Below, piece by piece: positions 55,673 through 63,638 of a stretch of 64,000 nt of DNA (its first letter is position 1; every line of letters starts with the position of its first letter). The notes below the pieces were generated by a model. That model did no database searches, was not told the DNA's origin, and saw only the letters and a list, made by a program, of their open reading frames with translations. Origin of the DNA: Bifidobacterium primatium (lineage in GTDB: Bacteria > Actinomycetota > Actinomycetes > Actinomycetales > Bifidobacteriaceae); NCBI RefSeq assembly GCF_002802875.1, contig NZ_PEBI01000001.1, positions 1-64,000 on the forward strand. Direction: 5' to 3'. The position numbers and the translations under genes are program-made.

Positions 55673-56770
55673 ATGACCATCCGCTTCCCATACGCGTCGA
55701 TGCGCGACGCCTTCGACCTGTCCGCCTATCTGGTGCTTGGTCCGGACGACACCAAGGGCCGTCCGGTGACCGACGTCGTCCGCCAGGCACTGGAGGGAGG
55801 CGTGACCATGGTGCAGCTGCGCGCCAAGCACGCCGATGCCGGCGAGATCATCGACATGGCACGGGACCTCGCCCGCACGATCGCCGAAGCCGGCAAGAGC
55901 GAGACGGTGCCGCTGCTCATCGACGACCGTCTCGACGCGGTGCTTGCCGCGCGCGATCTCGGCATCAAGGTGGACGGCGTCCATGTGGGCCAGACCGACG
56001 TGCCGGCCACGTCCTGCCGCAAACTGCTCGGCCCCGACGCCATCGTCGGGCTTTCCGCCAACACCACGGAGCTGTTCGACATCATCGAACGGCTTGACGC
56101 GGGGGTCGTGGACTACATCGGCGCCGGAGCCGTGCATCCGACGTCCACCAAACCGGAGGCGACGCTGATCGAGAAGGCCGACACCGACGCCGATTCCATC
56201 GCCGCGATCGCGAAGCTGTGCGAGACCAGCGAATATCCCGTCGTGGCGGGCGGCGGCGTCAAGCTCGCCGACATCGCGCCCCTCGCCCGCACGAAGGCGG
56301 GCGGCTGGTTCGTGGTCTCGGCGATCGCCGGCGCCGACGACCCGTGCAAGGCGGCCAAAAGCCTGGTGGACGCATGGCGGGCCGTGCGCGGCGACGAACG
56401 CCATGGATACGCCGCCCGTCCGCAGGCGGTGCTCACCCGCGAGACGCTGAACGAGGCGAACCGCTATGTCAACACGCTCGCCCAGCTCACCATCTGGCCC
56501 ACGGGCGTGGGCGAGGAGCTGAGCGAATACGTGGCCGAGGTGATCCGGGTCATCAGGCAGTCCGGTCTCGACAACTCCACGCATGCCATGAGCACCGATA
56601 TCGAAGGTGACTATGATGATGTGCTGGATCTGGTGAAACGCGCGGCGTTCGTGCTGTACGACCACGGCTATCGCACGCAGGTGAGCCTGCAGCTGGACAT
56701 GCGCCCCGGATTCAGCGGCCAGATGCGGCACAAGGTCGAACTGGTCGATGAGATTCTGAATGAACGATAG
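55673..56770 (+). CDS. thiE: Thiamine-phosphate synthase fused to a thiamine-binding (MTH1187/YkoF-type) domain
   Basis: Residues 1 to about 235 are ThiE, joining HMP-PP and thiazole phosphate: YLVLGPDD, QLRAKHADAG, IDDRLDAVLAA, GVHVGQTD, GAVHPTSTKP and VVAGGGV are all present. Residues about 268-360 match the Thiamine_BP (MTH1187) fold: QLTIWPTGVG, EYVAEVIRVIRQSGL, MSTDIEGDYDDVLDLVKRA. Such domains bind thiamine or its precursors in YkoF and relatives. Normal ThiE is about 215 aa, so the 365-aa length is a real fusion; no stop interrupts it. AAGGAG precedes the ATG. Confidence 0.88.
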   Translation: MTIRFPYASMRDAFDLSAYLVLGPDDTKGRPVTDVVRQALEGGVTMVQLRAKHADAGEIIDMARDLARTIAEAGKSETVPLLIDDRLDAVLAARDLGIKVDGVHVGQTDVPATSCRKLLGPDAIVGLSANTTELFDIIERLDAGVVDYIGAGAVHPTSTKPEATLIEKADTDADSIAAIAKLCETSEYPVVAGGGVKLADIAPLARTKAGGWFVVSAIAGADDPCKAAKSLVDAWRAVRGDERHGYAARPQAVLTRETLNEANRYVNTLAQLTIWPTGVGEELSEYVAEVIRVIRQSGLDNSTHAMSTDIEGDYDDVLDLVKRAAFVLYDHGYRTQVSLQLDMRPGFSGQMRHKVELVDEILNER

Positions 56771-56806
56771 GCATCAGCATCATATAAAAGGAACAACATA
56801 ATACCC

Positions 56807-57847
56807 ATGACCACGATGAAGGAGATCGCGGAACGTACCGGGGTGTCGATATCGACGGTGTCCTTGGTATTGAACAAGCGTGACGCCGGCCGGGTGAAGC
56901 CCCAGGTCGCCGCCAAGGTACGCGAGACCGCAACGCAGCTCGGATATCGACCGAATCCGCTGGCGCGAAGCCTGCGGACGAGCAAGACCAGCATCCTCGG
57001 ATTCGTCAGCGACGAGATCGCCACGACGCCGTACGCCGGACGGCTGATCCTCGGCGCGCAGGATGCGGCACGGGCTCTGGGCTATATGATCCTGACGGTG
57101 AACACGAACGGCGAGACCGACCTCGAGGAGCATGAGATCAGCACGCTCAAACAGTACGGCGTCGACGGGTTCATCTATGCGCGCATGTTCAACCAACGCA
57201 CGACCGTGCCCGAAAGCCTGCTGTCGCTGCCCACGGTGCTGCTGGACGGCACCGACGACACCGGCCGCGTCCCCAGCATCATCCCCGACGAGGAGGCCAT
57301 CGGCTACGAGGCCACCCGTCATCTGCTGGACGCCGGCTGCCGGAACATCGCCTACGTCGGCGCCTCGGACCGCGCATATGCGGCCGATTCCGGCCGACGC
57401 GCGGGATACCGCCGCGCCCTGCGTGAGGCCGGACTGGAGACGGATGCGGGCCTCGAGGTGGGCACGACGTTCAACCAGCCCGCGCTCGACGTCGTCGGGG
57501 ACCTGTTCGACGCCCGTCATCCCGACGGATTCTTCTGCTTCAACGACGCTCGCGCATGGTACGTATACGAGTCGGCGGCGAGACGCGGCCTGACCGTCGG
57601 CCGCGACATCAGCGTCGTCGGCGTGGACAACCATCGCATCTTCGCCGAGACGCTCGCACCGCGGCTGACCACCATGGACCTGCCGCATTACGAGATGGGA
57701 TACTGGGCCACGCTGAAGCTGGTCTCTCTGATCGAGCGGAGGACTCCCCGGATCGACCTGCCGCATACCACGTCGCCGCTGCCGTCGCTGGACGACCACG
57801 ACGCGAGGATTCGCTGCACGCTCATCCGCAAGGAATCCGTCGTCTGA
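56807..57847 (+). CDS. LacI-family transcriptional regulator
   Basis: A 346-aa regulator with an N-terminal LacI helix-turn-helix (MKEIAERTGVSISTVSLVLNKR), hinge (PLARSLRTSKT) and periplasmic-binding-like sensor domain with VVGVDNHRIFAE near the end. It stands directly upstream of GH32 genes and a sugar permease and is the probable regulator of that locus; the inducer (sucrose or fructo-oligosaccharide) is inferred. An AAAGGAAC ribosome site precedes the ATG. Confidence 0.9.
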   Translation: MTTMKEIAERTGVSISTVSLVLNKRDAGRVKPQVAAKVRETATQLGYRPNPLARSLRTSKTSILGFVSDEIATTPYAGRLILGAQDAARALGYMILTVNTNGETDLEEHEISTLKQYGVDGFIYARMFNQRTTVPESLLSLPTVLLDGTDDTGRVPSIIPDEEAIGYEATRHLLDAGCRNIAYVGASDRAYAADSGRRAGYRRALREAGLETDAGLEVGTTFNQPALDVVGDLFDARHPDGFFCFNDARAWYVYESAARRGLTVGRDISVVGVDNHRIFAETLAPRLTTMDLPHYEMGYWATLKLVSLIERRTPRIDLPHTTSPLPSLDDHDARIRCTLIRKESVV

Positions 57848-57856
57848 GCTCCCGAC

Positions 57857-57890
57857 GGGTCCGGGGACGCGATGACGCGCCGCCGGACCC
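57857..57890 (+). terminator. Hairpin at the 3' end of the lacI-family gene
   Basis: GGGTCCGG (57857-57864) pairs with CCGGACCC (57883-57890), followed by CTTTCCCC. It separates the regulator gene from the promoter of the next gene. Confidence 0.6.
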
Positions 57891-57898
57891 CTTTCCCC

Positions 57899-57911
57899 TA
57901 TAATCGTTTGA
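57899..57911 (+). promoter_or_regulatory. -10 element with overlapping LacI-type operator
   Basis: TATAAT (57899-57904) overlaps ATAATCGTTTGA (57900-57911), which resembles the two operator-like sites at 59625-59650 (consensus around AAWCGWTTGA with central CG). No good -35 is visible. Binding here would block RNA polymerase in front of the first GH32 gene. Confidence 0.55.
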
Positions 57912-57934
57912 CGTAGGAAAAGGAAAGGCTTTCA

Positions 57935-59449
57935 ATGACGAACAGCATCAACAACGAGTTCGTTTCCCACGCTTCGGCACTGGACAGGGCGCAGGCCGGC
58001 GTCGCCGATCTGGCGAGGTCGCGCAACGACCGCTGGTATCCGCGGTTCCACATCGCCTCCGACGGCGGATGGATCAACAGTCCGAACGGATTCTGCTTCT
58101 TCAGGGGACGCTGGCACGTGTTCTACCAGCTCAACCCCTTCGACACCCAATGGGGCACCATGCACTGCGGCCATGTCTCCAGCGAGGACCTGGTCACATG
58201 GCGTCGCGAGCCCATCGCGCTCGCCCCGAGCCTCGAGGCCGACAGGGACGGCATCTACTCCGGATCGGCGGTCGTCGGCGACGACGGGCGGCTGTGGCTG
58301 TTCTACACCGGCCACCGCTGGGCCAACGGCGTGGACCCCTCCGGCGGCAACTTCGAGGTGCAGTGCGCCGCGGTCTCCGACGACGGCGTCCATTTCGAGA
58401 AGATCGGCATGGTGATCGACAACGTGGACGGGTTCAACCACTTCCGCGACCCGAAGGTGTGGAAGCAGGACGGCCTGTGGTACATGGTCTTCGGCATGAG
58501 CACGAAGAACCGTCGAGGCCAGGTGCTGCTCTATGTTTCGGAGGATATGCTCATCTGGCATTTCCACAGCATCCTGTACCGCCACCCGAACCCCGGCGTG
58601 TTCATGCTCGAGTCGCTGGACTTCTTCCCGCTGCGCGACAAGGAGGGCAACGAGCACTGGGTCCTGAGCTTCTCCGCGCTGGGCGAGCGTCCGAACGGAT
58701 TCGCCAACCGCAACCCCCACACCGCAAGCTACGTCATCGGCTCGTGGGCGCCCGGCGAGGAGTTCGCGCCGCGCACCGAGTTCCGCATGTGGGATTGGGG
58801 CCACAACTTCTACGCTCCGCAGACCGTCCGCGCCGACGACGGTCGCACGCTGCAATACGGCTGGATGAGCCCGTTCACTCCCGCGAGGCCGAATCAGGGG
58901 GACGGCTGGTGCGGCCAGCTTTCCATCCCCCGCGAGATCTCGCTGGACTCCTACGGATGCATCCGCATCAATCCGGCTCGGGAACTGACGAGGCTGCGTA
59001 CGGACACCATCGACTTCGGCGCCGTGCATCTGGACGCGAACGAGACGACGACCGTCATGGCCGACTGCGATGCCGTCGAGATAGAGATGGAGATCGACAT
59101 CAACGAGTCCACCGCGGAATTCGGCGGCCTCAAGGTGCATTCGACCAAGGACAACGCGCATTCCTCCGTCTTCTACGACGCGCAGACGCATCGCATCCTC
59201 ATCGACCGGCATGCCAACGCCCGCGGCGACCGCGGCTACCGTGCGGCGCCGTTCACCAGCAACACGCTGAAACTGCGCGTGTTCGTCGACCGCGCCAGCA
59301 TCGAGGTGTTCATCAACGACGGCGAGCAGGCCATGAGCTCCTACAGCTTCCCCTCGGAGGGTCCGCGTGCCATCGAACTGAGTGCGGAGTCGGGAACGCT
59401 GGAGATTCCGACGCTGCGCGTGCATCACCTCTCCCCCATCGGATTGTAG
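57935..59449 (+). CDS. GH32 (beta-fructofuranosidase-like) protein lacking the catalytic nucleophile
   Basis: A 504-aa GH32 protein, closely related to the intact enzyme at 61253. The family motif WxNDPNG reads WINSPNG here: the nucleophile Asp is Ser49 (codon AGT at 58079-58081). The transition-state motif RDP is kept (171-173) and the acid/base Glu226 is kept but within LESL rather than LECP; the WGPMHWGH substrate loop reads WGTMHCGH. The C-terminal beta-sandwich is complete. Hydrolysis is unlikely by the normal mechanism; carbohydrate binding or sensing is inference. The frame is intact. AAAGGAAAGG lies upstream. Confidence 0.85.
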   Translation: MTNSINNEFVSHASALDRAQAGVADLARSRNDRWYPRFHIASDGGWINSPNGFCFFRGRWHVFYQLNPFDTQWGTMHCGHVSSEDLVTWRREPIALAPSLEADRDGIYSGSAVVGDDGRLWLFYTGHRWANGVDPSGGNFEVQCAAVSDDGVHFEKIGMVIDNVDGFNHFRDPKVWKQDGLWYMVFGMSTKNRRGQVLLYVSEDMLIWHFHSILYRHPNPGVFMLESLDFFPLRDKEGNEHWVLSFSALGERPNGFANRNPHTASYVIGSWAPGEEFAPRTEFRMWDWGHNFYAPQTVRADDGRTLQYGWMSPFTPARPNQGDGWCGQLSIPREISLDSYGCIRINPARELTRLRTDTIDFGAVHLDANETTTVMADCDAVEIEMEIDINESTAEFGGLKVHSTKDNAHSSVFYDAQTHRILIDRHANARGDRGYRAAPFTSNTLKLRVFVDRASIEVFINDGEQAMSSYSFPSEGPRAIELSAESGTLEIPTLRVHHLSPIGL

Positions 59450-59624
59450 GATCCGCATCGTCTATACTGGTAGACGATCCATCCCTGCAGACCCGTGTTC
59501 GCGCGACAGCGTCGCCGCGCGAACACGGGTCGGTCCCGAAGCGCCCGCTTCGACGAAAACACCCATGACCGACACCGCTTCCCGACAATCCGCCCTTCGA
59601 CAAGATTCGTTGGAAAAAGTGACG
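59450..59624 (+). other. Spacer between first GH32 gene and permease promoter
   Basis: Holds a short hairpin ATCGTCTA/TAGACGAT right after the stop codon and a 16-bp stem at 59490-59531. No gene is seen. Confidence 0.5.
59490..59531. repeat. Perfect 16-bp hairpin without T-tract
   Basis: A 16-bp perfect stem (59490-59505 with 59516-59531, beginning GACCCGTGTTCGCG) and a 10-base loop. There is no T-run after it, so a terminator is doubtful; an mRNA 3' stabiliser or processing site is possible. Confidence 0.55.
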
Positions 59625-59661
59625 TCAATCGTTTGACTTAAAACGATTGACGTATTAATAT
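59625..59661 (+). promoter_or_regulatory. Permease promoter with paired LacI-type operators
   Basis: TTGACT (59633-59638) and TAATAT (59656-59661) are spaced by 17 bases. Operator-like TCAATCGTTTGA (59625-59636) and TAAAACGATTGA (59639-59650) overlap the -35 and spacer; together they form 13-bp inverted arms (59622-59634 and 59641-59653). This is the expected layout for LacI-family repression. Confidence 0.65.
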
Positions 59662-59804
59662 CATTAACAAGACCACGGCAACGAGACGATTCGGTCGCCG
59701 CAGACACAATCTCGCACAACGCACTGGCCTCGACGTCGGGTCACGAGTGATCCACAACCGCAAAGCCGCGGCTTTCGGAAACACTGAGAGAAAAGGAAAC
59801 GATT

Positions 59805-60383
59805 ATGGCAAGCAAAAAGGTCTGGCAGAACCCCTCGTATCTGCAGAGCTCCTTCGGCATCTTTCTGTTCTTCTGCTCCTGGGGCATCTGGTGGTCGTTC
59901 TTCCAGCGCTGGCTCATCTCCGGCGTGGGGCTGACCAACGCCGAGGTCGGCACCATCTACTCCATCAACTCGCTGGCCACGCTGGTCATCATGTTCATCT
60001 ACGGCACCATCCAGGACCAGCTCGGCATCAAGCGCAAGCTCGTGGTCTTCGTGGCCCTGGTCGCTGCGCTCGTCGGCCCGTTCGTGCAGTTCGTCTACGC
60101 GCCGATGATCCTCGCCGGCGGCACCACGCGCTACATCGGCGCGTTCATCGGCGCCGTCGTGCTCTCCGCCGGATTCATGTCGGGCTGCTCGCTGTTCGAG
60201 GCGGTCACCGAACGCTACTCGCGTAAGTTCGGCTTCGAATACGGCCAGTCCCGCGCCTGGGGCTCCTTCGGCTACGCCATCGTCGCCCTGTGCGCCGGCT
60301 TCCTGTTCAACATCAACCCGCTGCTCAACTTCTGGGTCGGTTCCGCGTTCGGCGTGTGCATGCTGCTCGTCTACGCCTTCTGA
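59805..60383 (+). CDS. N-terminal half of the split permease (six helices)
   Basis: A 192-aa fragment, from ATG at 59805 to the in-frame TGA, containing TM1-TM6 of the permease. It ends FGVCMLLVYAF, at the end of TM6. Confidence 0.6.
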   Translation: MASKKVWQNPSYLQSSFGIFLFFCSWGIWWSFFQRWLISGVGLTNAEVGTIYSINSLATLVIMFIYGTIQDQLGIKRKLVVFVALVAALVGPFVQFVYAPMILAGGTTRYIGAFIGAVVLSAGFMSGCSLFEAVTERYSRKFGFEYGQSRAWGSFGYAIVALCAGFLFNINPLLNFWVGSAFGVCMLLVYAF

Positions 60384-61151
60384 GTGCCGAGCGAGCAGAA
60401 GGCCGAGCTGAAGAAGGAATCCGATCCGAACGCCGAACCCACCAACCCCTCCTTCAAGGAGATGGTAGGTGTACTCAAGATGCCGACCCTGTGGGTGCTC
60501 ATCGTCTTCATGCTGCTGACCAACACCTTCTACACCGTGTTCGACCAGCAGATGTTCCCGACCTACTACGCCAACCTGTTCCCCACCGAGGCCATCGGCA
60601 ACGCCACCTACGGCACGCTCAACGGCTTCCAGGTGTTCCTCGAGTCCGCCATGATGGGCGTCGTGCCGATCATCATGAAGAAGGTCGGCGTGCGCAACGC
60701 CCTGCTGCTCGGCGCCACCGTGATGTTCCTGCGCATCGGCCTGTGCGGCGTGTTCCACGACCCGATCACCGTCTCCATCGTCAAGCTGTTCCACTCCATC
60801 GAGGTGCCGCTGTTCTGCCTGCCGGCGTTCCGCTACTTCACCCTGCACTTCGACACCAAGCTCTCCGCCACGCTGTACATGGTGGGCTTCCAGATCGCCT
60901 CGCAGGTCGGTCAGGTCATCTTCTCCACGCCGCTGGGCGCCTTCCACGACAAGATGGCCCAGATCCTGCCGAACAACGACATGGGCTCCCGCGTGACCTT
61001 CTGGGTCATCTCCGCCATCGTGCTGTGCGCGCTGATCTACGGCTTCTTCGTCATCAAGCGCGACGACCAGGAGGTCGGTGGCGACCCGTTCTACACCGAC
61101 AGGCAGCTGCGCGAGATGGAGGCCGCCAAGGCTTCCGAGGCCAAGGCCTGA
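60384..61151 (+). CDS. C-terminal half of the split permease (six helices)
   Basis: A 255-aa frame directly abutting the TGA and opening with GTG. It starts with a hydrophilic linker (PSEQKAELKKESD) and holds TM7-TM12. No separate ribosome site is visible, so translation would need reinitiation at TGAGTG or readthrough. Confidence 0.5.
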   Translation: MPSEQKAELKKESDPNAEPTNPSFKEMVGVLKMPTLWVLIVFMLLTNTFYTVFDQQMFPTYYANLFPTEAIGNATYGTLNGFQVFLESAMMGVVPIIMKKVGVRNALLLGATVMFLRIGLCGVFHDPITVSIVKLFHSIEVPLFCLPAFRYFTLHFDTKLSATLYMVGFQIASQVGQVIFSTPLGAFHDKMAQILPNNDMGSRVTFWVISAIVLCALIYGFFVIKRDDQEVGGDPFYTDRQLREMEAAKASEAKA

Positions 61152-61167
61152 TTCCACAAGCGCATCC

Positions 61168-61195
61168 GGCTCCCCTCGTCCCGACGAGGGGAGCC
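61168..61195 (+). repeat. Hairpin between permease and GH32 gene
   Basis: GGCTCCCCTCG (61168-61178) pairs with CGAGGGGAGCC (61185-61195) around a 6-base loop with no T-run. It may be a processing or stabilising hairpin in a shared transcript. Confidence 0.55.
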
Positions 61196-61252
61196 TCGGC
61201 ATAATCGTCATACCAAATCCAACCCACAACCCAAGGAAAGGACCATTCAACG

Positions 61253-62827
61253 ATGAGTGATTTCAAGCCCGTCTACTCCCCCATCAAGGACCATGCCGAG
61301 GAGCTCGCCAAGGCCGAGGCCGGCGTGGCCAGGATGGCCGACGAACGCAACGACCGCTGGTATCCGAAGTTCCACATCGCCTCCAACGGCGGATGGATCA
61401 ACGACCCGAACGGACTGTGCTACTACAACGGCCGCTGGCACGTCTACTACCAGCTGCACCCCTACGGCACCCAGTGGGGCCCGATGCACTGGGGCCACGT
61501 CTCCTCCGACGACATGATCACATGGCGTCGTGAGCCCATCGCCTTCGCGCCGAGCCTCGAAGAGGAGAAGAACGGCGTGTTCTCCGGTTCCGCCGTGATC
61601 GGCGACGACGGCAAGCCGAGGTTCTACTACACCGGTCACCGCTGGGCCAACGGCATCGACGGCTCCGGCGGCGAATGGCAGGTGCAGATGCTCGCCGAAC
61701 CGACCGACGACACGCTGAACTCCTTCGAGAAGAAGGGCATGGTCGTCGACTGCCCGCGCGACAAGGTGCACTGGCACTTCCGCGACCCGAAGGTGTGGAA
61801 GACGAACGGCGTGTGGTACATGACGTTCGGCGTCTCCTCCGCCGAGCAGCGCGGCCAGATGTGGCTCTACACCTCCGACGACATGGTCGAGTGGACGTTC
61901 AAGACCGTGCTGTTCGAGCATCCCGACCCCGACGTGTTCATGCTCGAATGCCCCGACTTCTTCCCCGTCACCGACAAGGACGGCAACGAGAAGTGGGTCA
62001 TCGGCTTCTCCGCCATGGGCTCGAAGCCGAGCGGTTTCATGAACCGCAACGTCAACAACGCCGGATACATGATCGGCACATGGGAGCCGGGAGGCGCGTT
62101 CATCCCCGAAACCGACTTCCGTCTGTGGGATTGCGGCCACAACTTCTACGCGCCGCAGTCGTTCAACACCACGCCCGGCGACACCGCGAGCAACACCGAC
62201 GGCCGTCAGATCATGTACGGCTGGCTCAGCCCGTTCGTCGCCCCTGTTCCGATGCAGGAGGACGGCTGGTGCGGTCAGCTGACGCTGCCGCGCGAGGTGT
62301 TCCTCGGCGATGACGGCGACGTGCACACGGTTCCGGCCGCCGAGGTCGAGGGCCTGCGCGAGGACACCAAGGAGTTCGGCGCGGTCGAGGTCGCCTCCGG
62401 CACCGAGTTCACGGTGGCCGACGACGCCGAGGCGCTGGAGATCGAGCTGACCATCGACCTGAAGAACTCCACGGCCGAACGCACGGGAATCAAGGTTCAT
62501 GCCACCGAGGACGGCTCCTACACGTACGTGGCCTACGACGACCAGATCGGCGGCGTGGTCGTGGACCGTCAGGCCAACAAGTACGGCGACCGCGGCTACC
62601 GCATGGCCCCGCTCGACCCGGCCGAGCTCGAGGCCGGCGAGCTGAAGCTGCGCGTGTTCGTCGACCGCGGATCCGTGGAGGTCTACGTGAACGACGGCCA
62701 TCAGGCGATGAGCTCCTACAGCTACGCGGCCGAGGGACCGCGCGCCGTGAGGCTCGCCGCCGAATCCGGCGACCTCAAGGTCGCGTCGCTGACCACCCAC
62801 CATCTCAAGTCCATCGGACTGGAGTAG
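61253..62827 (+). CDS. Beta-fructofuranosidase (GH32), intact
   Basis: Hydrolyses sucrose and short fructo-oligosaccharides in the cytoplasm. The 524-aa protein has the complete GH32 triad: WINDPNG (nucleophile Asp51), FRDPK (transition-state stabiliser) and MLECPDFF (acid/base Glu). The substrate loop WGPMHWGHVSSDD is standard, and a C-terminal beta-sandwich ends in ALVRLAAES-like residues. No signal peptide is present. It follows the permease by 101 bases with an AAGGAAAGGA site. It is a paralogue of the GH32 protein at 57935. Confidence 0.94.
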   Translation: MSDFKPVYSPIKDHAEELAKAEAGVARMADERNDRWYPKFHIASNGGWINDPNGLCYYNGRWHVYYQLHPYGTQWGPMHWGHVSSDDMITWRREPIAFAPSLEEEKNGVFSGSAVIGDDGKPRFYYTGHRWANGIDGSGGEWQVQMLAEPTDDTLNSFEKKGMVVDCPRDKVHWHFRDPKVWKTNGVWYMTFGVSSAEQRGQMWLYTSDDMVEWTFKTVLFEHPDPDVFMLECPDFFPVTDKDGNEKWVIGFSAMGSKPSGFMNRNVNNAGYMIGTWEPGGAFIPETDFRLWDCGHNFYAPQSFNTTPGDTASNTDGRQIMYGWLSPFVAPVPMQEDGWCGQLTLPREVFLGDDGDVHTVPAAEVEGLREDTKEFGAVEVASGTEFTVADDAEALEIELTIDLKNSTAERTGIKVHATEDGSYTYVAYDDQIGGVVVDRQANKYGDRGYRMAPLDPAELEAGELKLRVFVDRGSVEVYVNDGHQAMSSYSYAAEGPRAVRLAAESGDLKVASLTTHHLKSIGLE

Positions 62828-62860
62828 GCAGGCGCGGGAGAGACCCCGCCCATAAACGAG

Positions 62861-62898
62861 GAATCGGCCTTCGGATACTGTTTTACGAAGGCCGATTC
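62861..62898 (+). terminator. Terminator after the GH32 gene
   Basis: GAATCGGCCTTCG (62861-62873) pairs over 13 bp with CGAAGGCCGATTC (62886-62898), followed by TATTTCC. It separates the fructan locus from the converging ABC transporter genes. Confidence 0.7.
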
Positions 62899-62924
62899 TA
62901 TTTCCGCCGTCTATCGGTCGCCGG

Positions 62925-63638
62925 TCACATCTCCCTGCGTTCGTAAATGCGCACGGACGCGAGATACGAGACCGCAAGCGCGATGACGGCGACGACCACG
63001 CCGAGTGCGACCGTAAGCCCCATCGACGAGAACACGTGTCCACCCAGCCATTCGGCCACCGCGCGGACCTGGTCCTCGAACCGCATCGTCACCACGAATC
63101 CGAGGATCAGCAGTGCGGATCCGCCGAAGACCACGACGTACATGAGCGTCTGCCCTTTGAACCGGTAGGAGCATACGAGTACCAACGCGGAGCATAGCGC
63201 GTAGACGAGCCCTTGGATGGCAATCGTCCTCCATGGCATCGCGCCCATGGTGCCCAACGCTCCCGCGGCGGCGAAGCCGAGGGGATACATCACGGTGTTC
63301 TCCACGACGAGCATGATGCCGAACAGCAGCAGATACACGTAGCGTCCGATCACCTGGTTGCGACGTGAGACCGGCATCAGGCCGTTCATGTCGGCGTTGT
63401 TGCCGGTGTCCTGGTAGACGGCGGGGAAGGTGACGAAGCTGACGAACATCAGCAGGTTCATGCCGCTGATGTATTGGTACAGCCAGGCGATGGCGCCGGC
63501 CGAATCGTCGCCGCCGAACAGGATGCCGAACAGTGCCATCATCGCCGGGCTCATCAGCATGTAGCCGGCGATCATACCCCATCCTCCGCTGGTGATGCGC
63601 GCCCAGTCGACGCGCATGGATTTCACTACCGCGTTCAT
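62925..63638 (-). CDS. ABC transporter permease (ABC-2 type)
   Basis: A 237-aa integral membrane protein with about six helices (for example MLMSPAMMALFGILF and GYMLM at the start, LGFVVTMRF later). It is the permease half of an ABC-2 exporter; no substrate can be inferred. The ATG overlaps the stop of the adjoining ATPase as ATGA, so the pair is coupled. Confidence 0.85.
   Translation of the reverse strand: MNAVVKSMRVDWARITSGGWGMIAGYMLMSPAMMALFGILFGGDDSAGAIAWLYQYISGMNLLMFVSFVTFPAVYQDTGNNADMNGLMPVSRRNQVIGRYVYLLLFGIMLVVENTVMYPLGFAAAGALGTMGAMPWRTIAIQGLVYALCSALVLVCSYRFKGQTLMYVVVFGGSALLILGFVVTMRFEDQVRAVAEWLGGHVFSSMGLTVALGVVVAVIALAVSYLASVRIYERREM

Larger units (their letters stand above)
59805..61151 (+). 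pseudogene. LacY-type sugar permease gene interrupted by in-frame TGA
   Basis: Two reading frames in the same phase together form one 12-helix oligosaccharide:proton symporter of the LacY/CscB type, here probably for sucrose or fructo-oligosaccharides. A TGA at 60381-60383 breaks it after residue 192. The N half has the LacY-like motif FEAVTERYSRKFGFEYGQSRAWG with the conserved Glu and Arg. The break falls after TM6, at the loop between the two six-helix domains. It may be a simple pseudogene (TGG to TGA change), or two half-transporters may be made. AGAGAAAAGG precedes the start. Confidence 0.8.
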
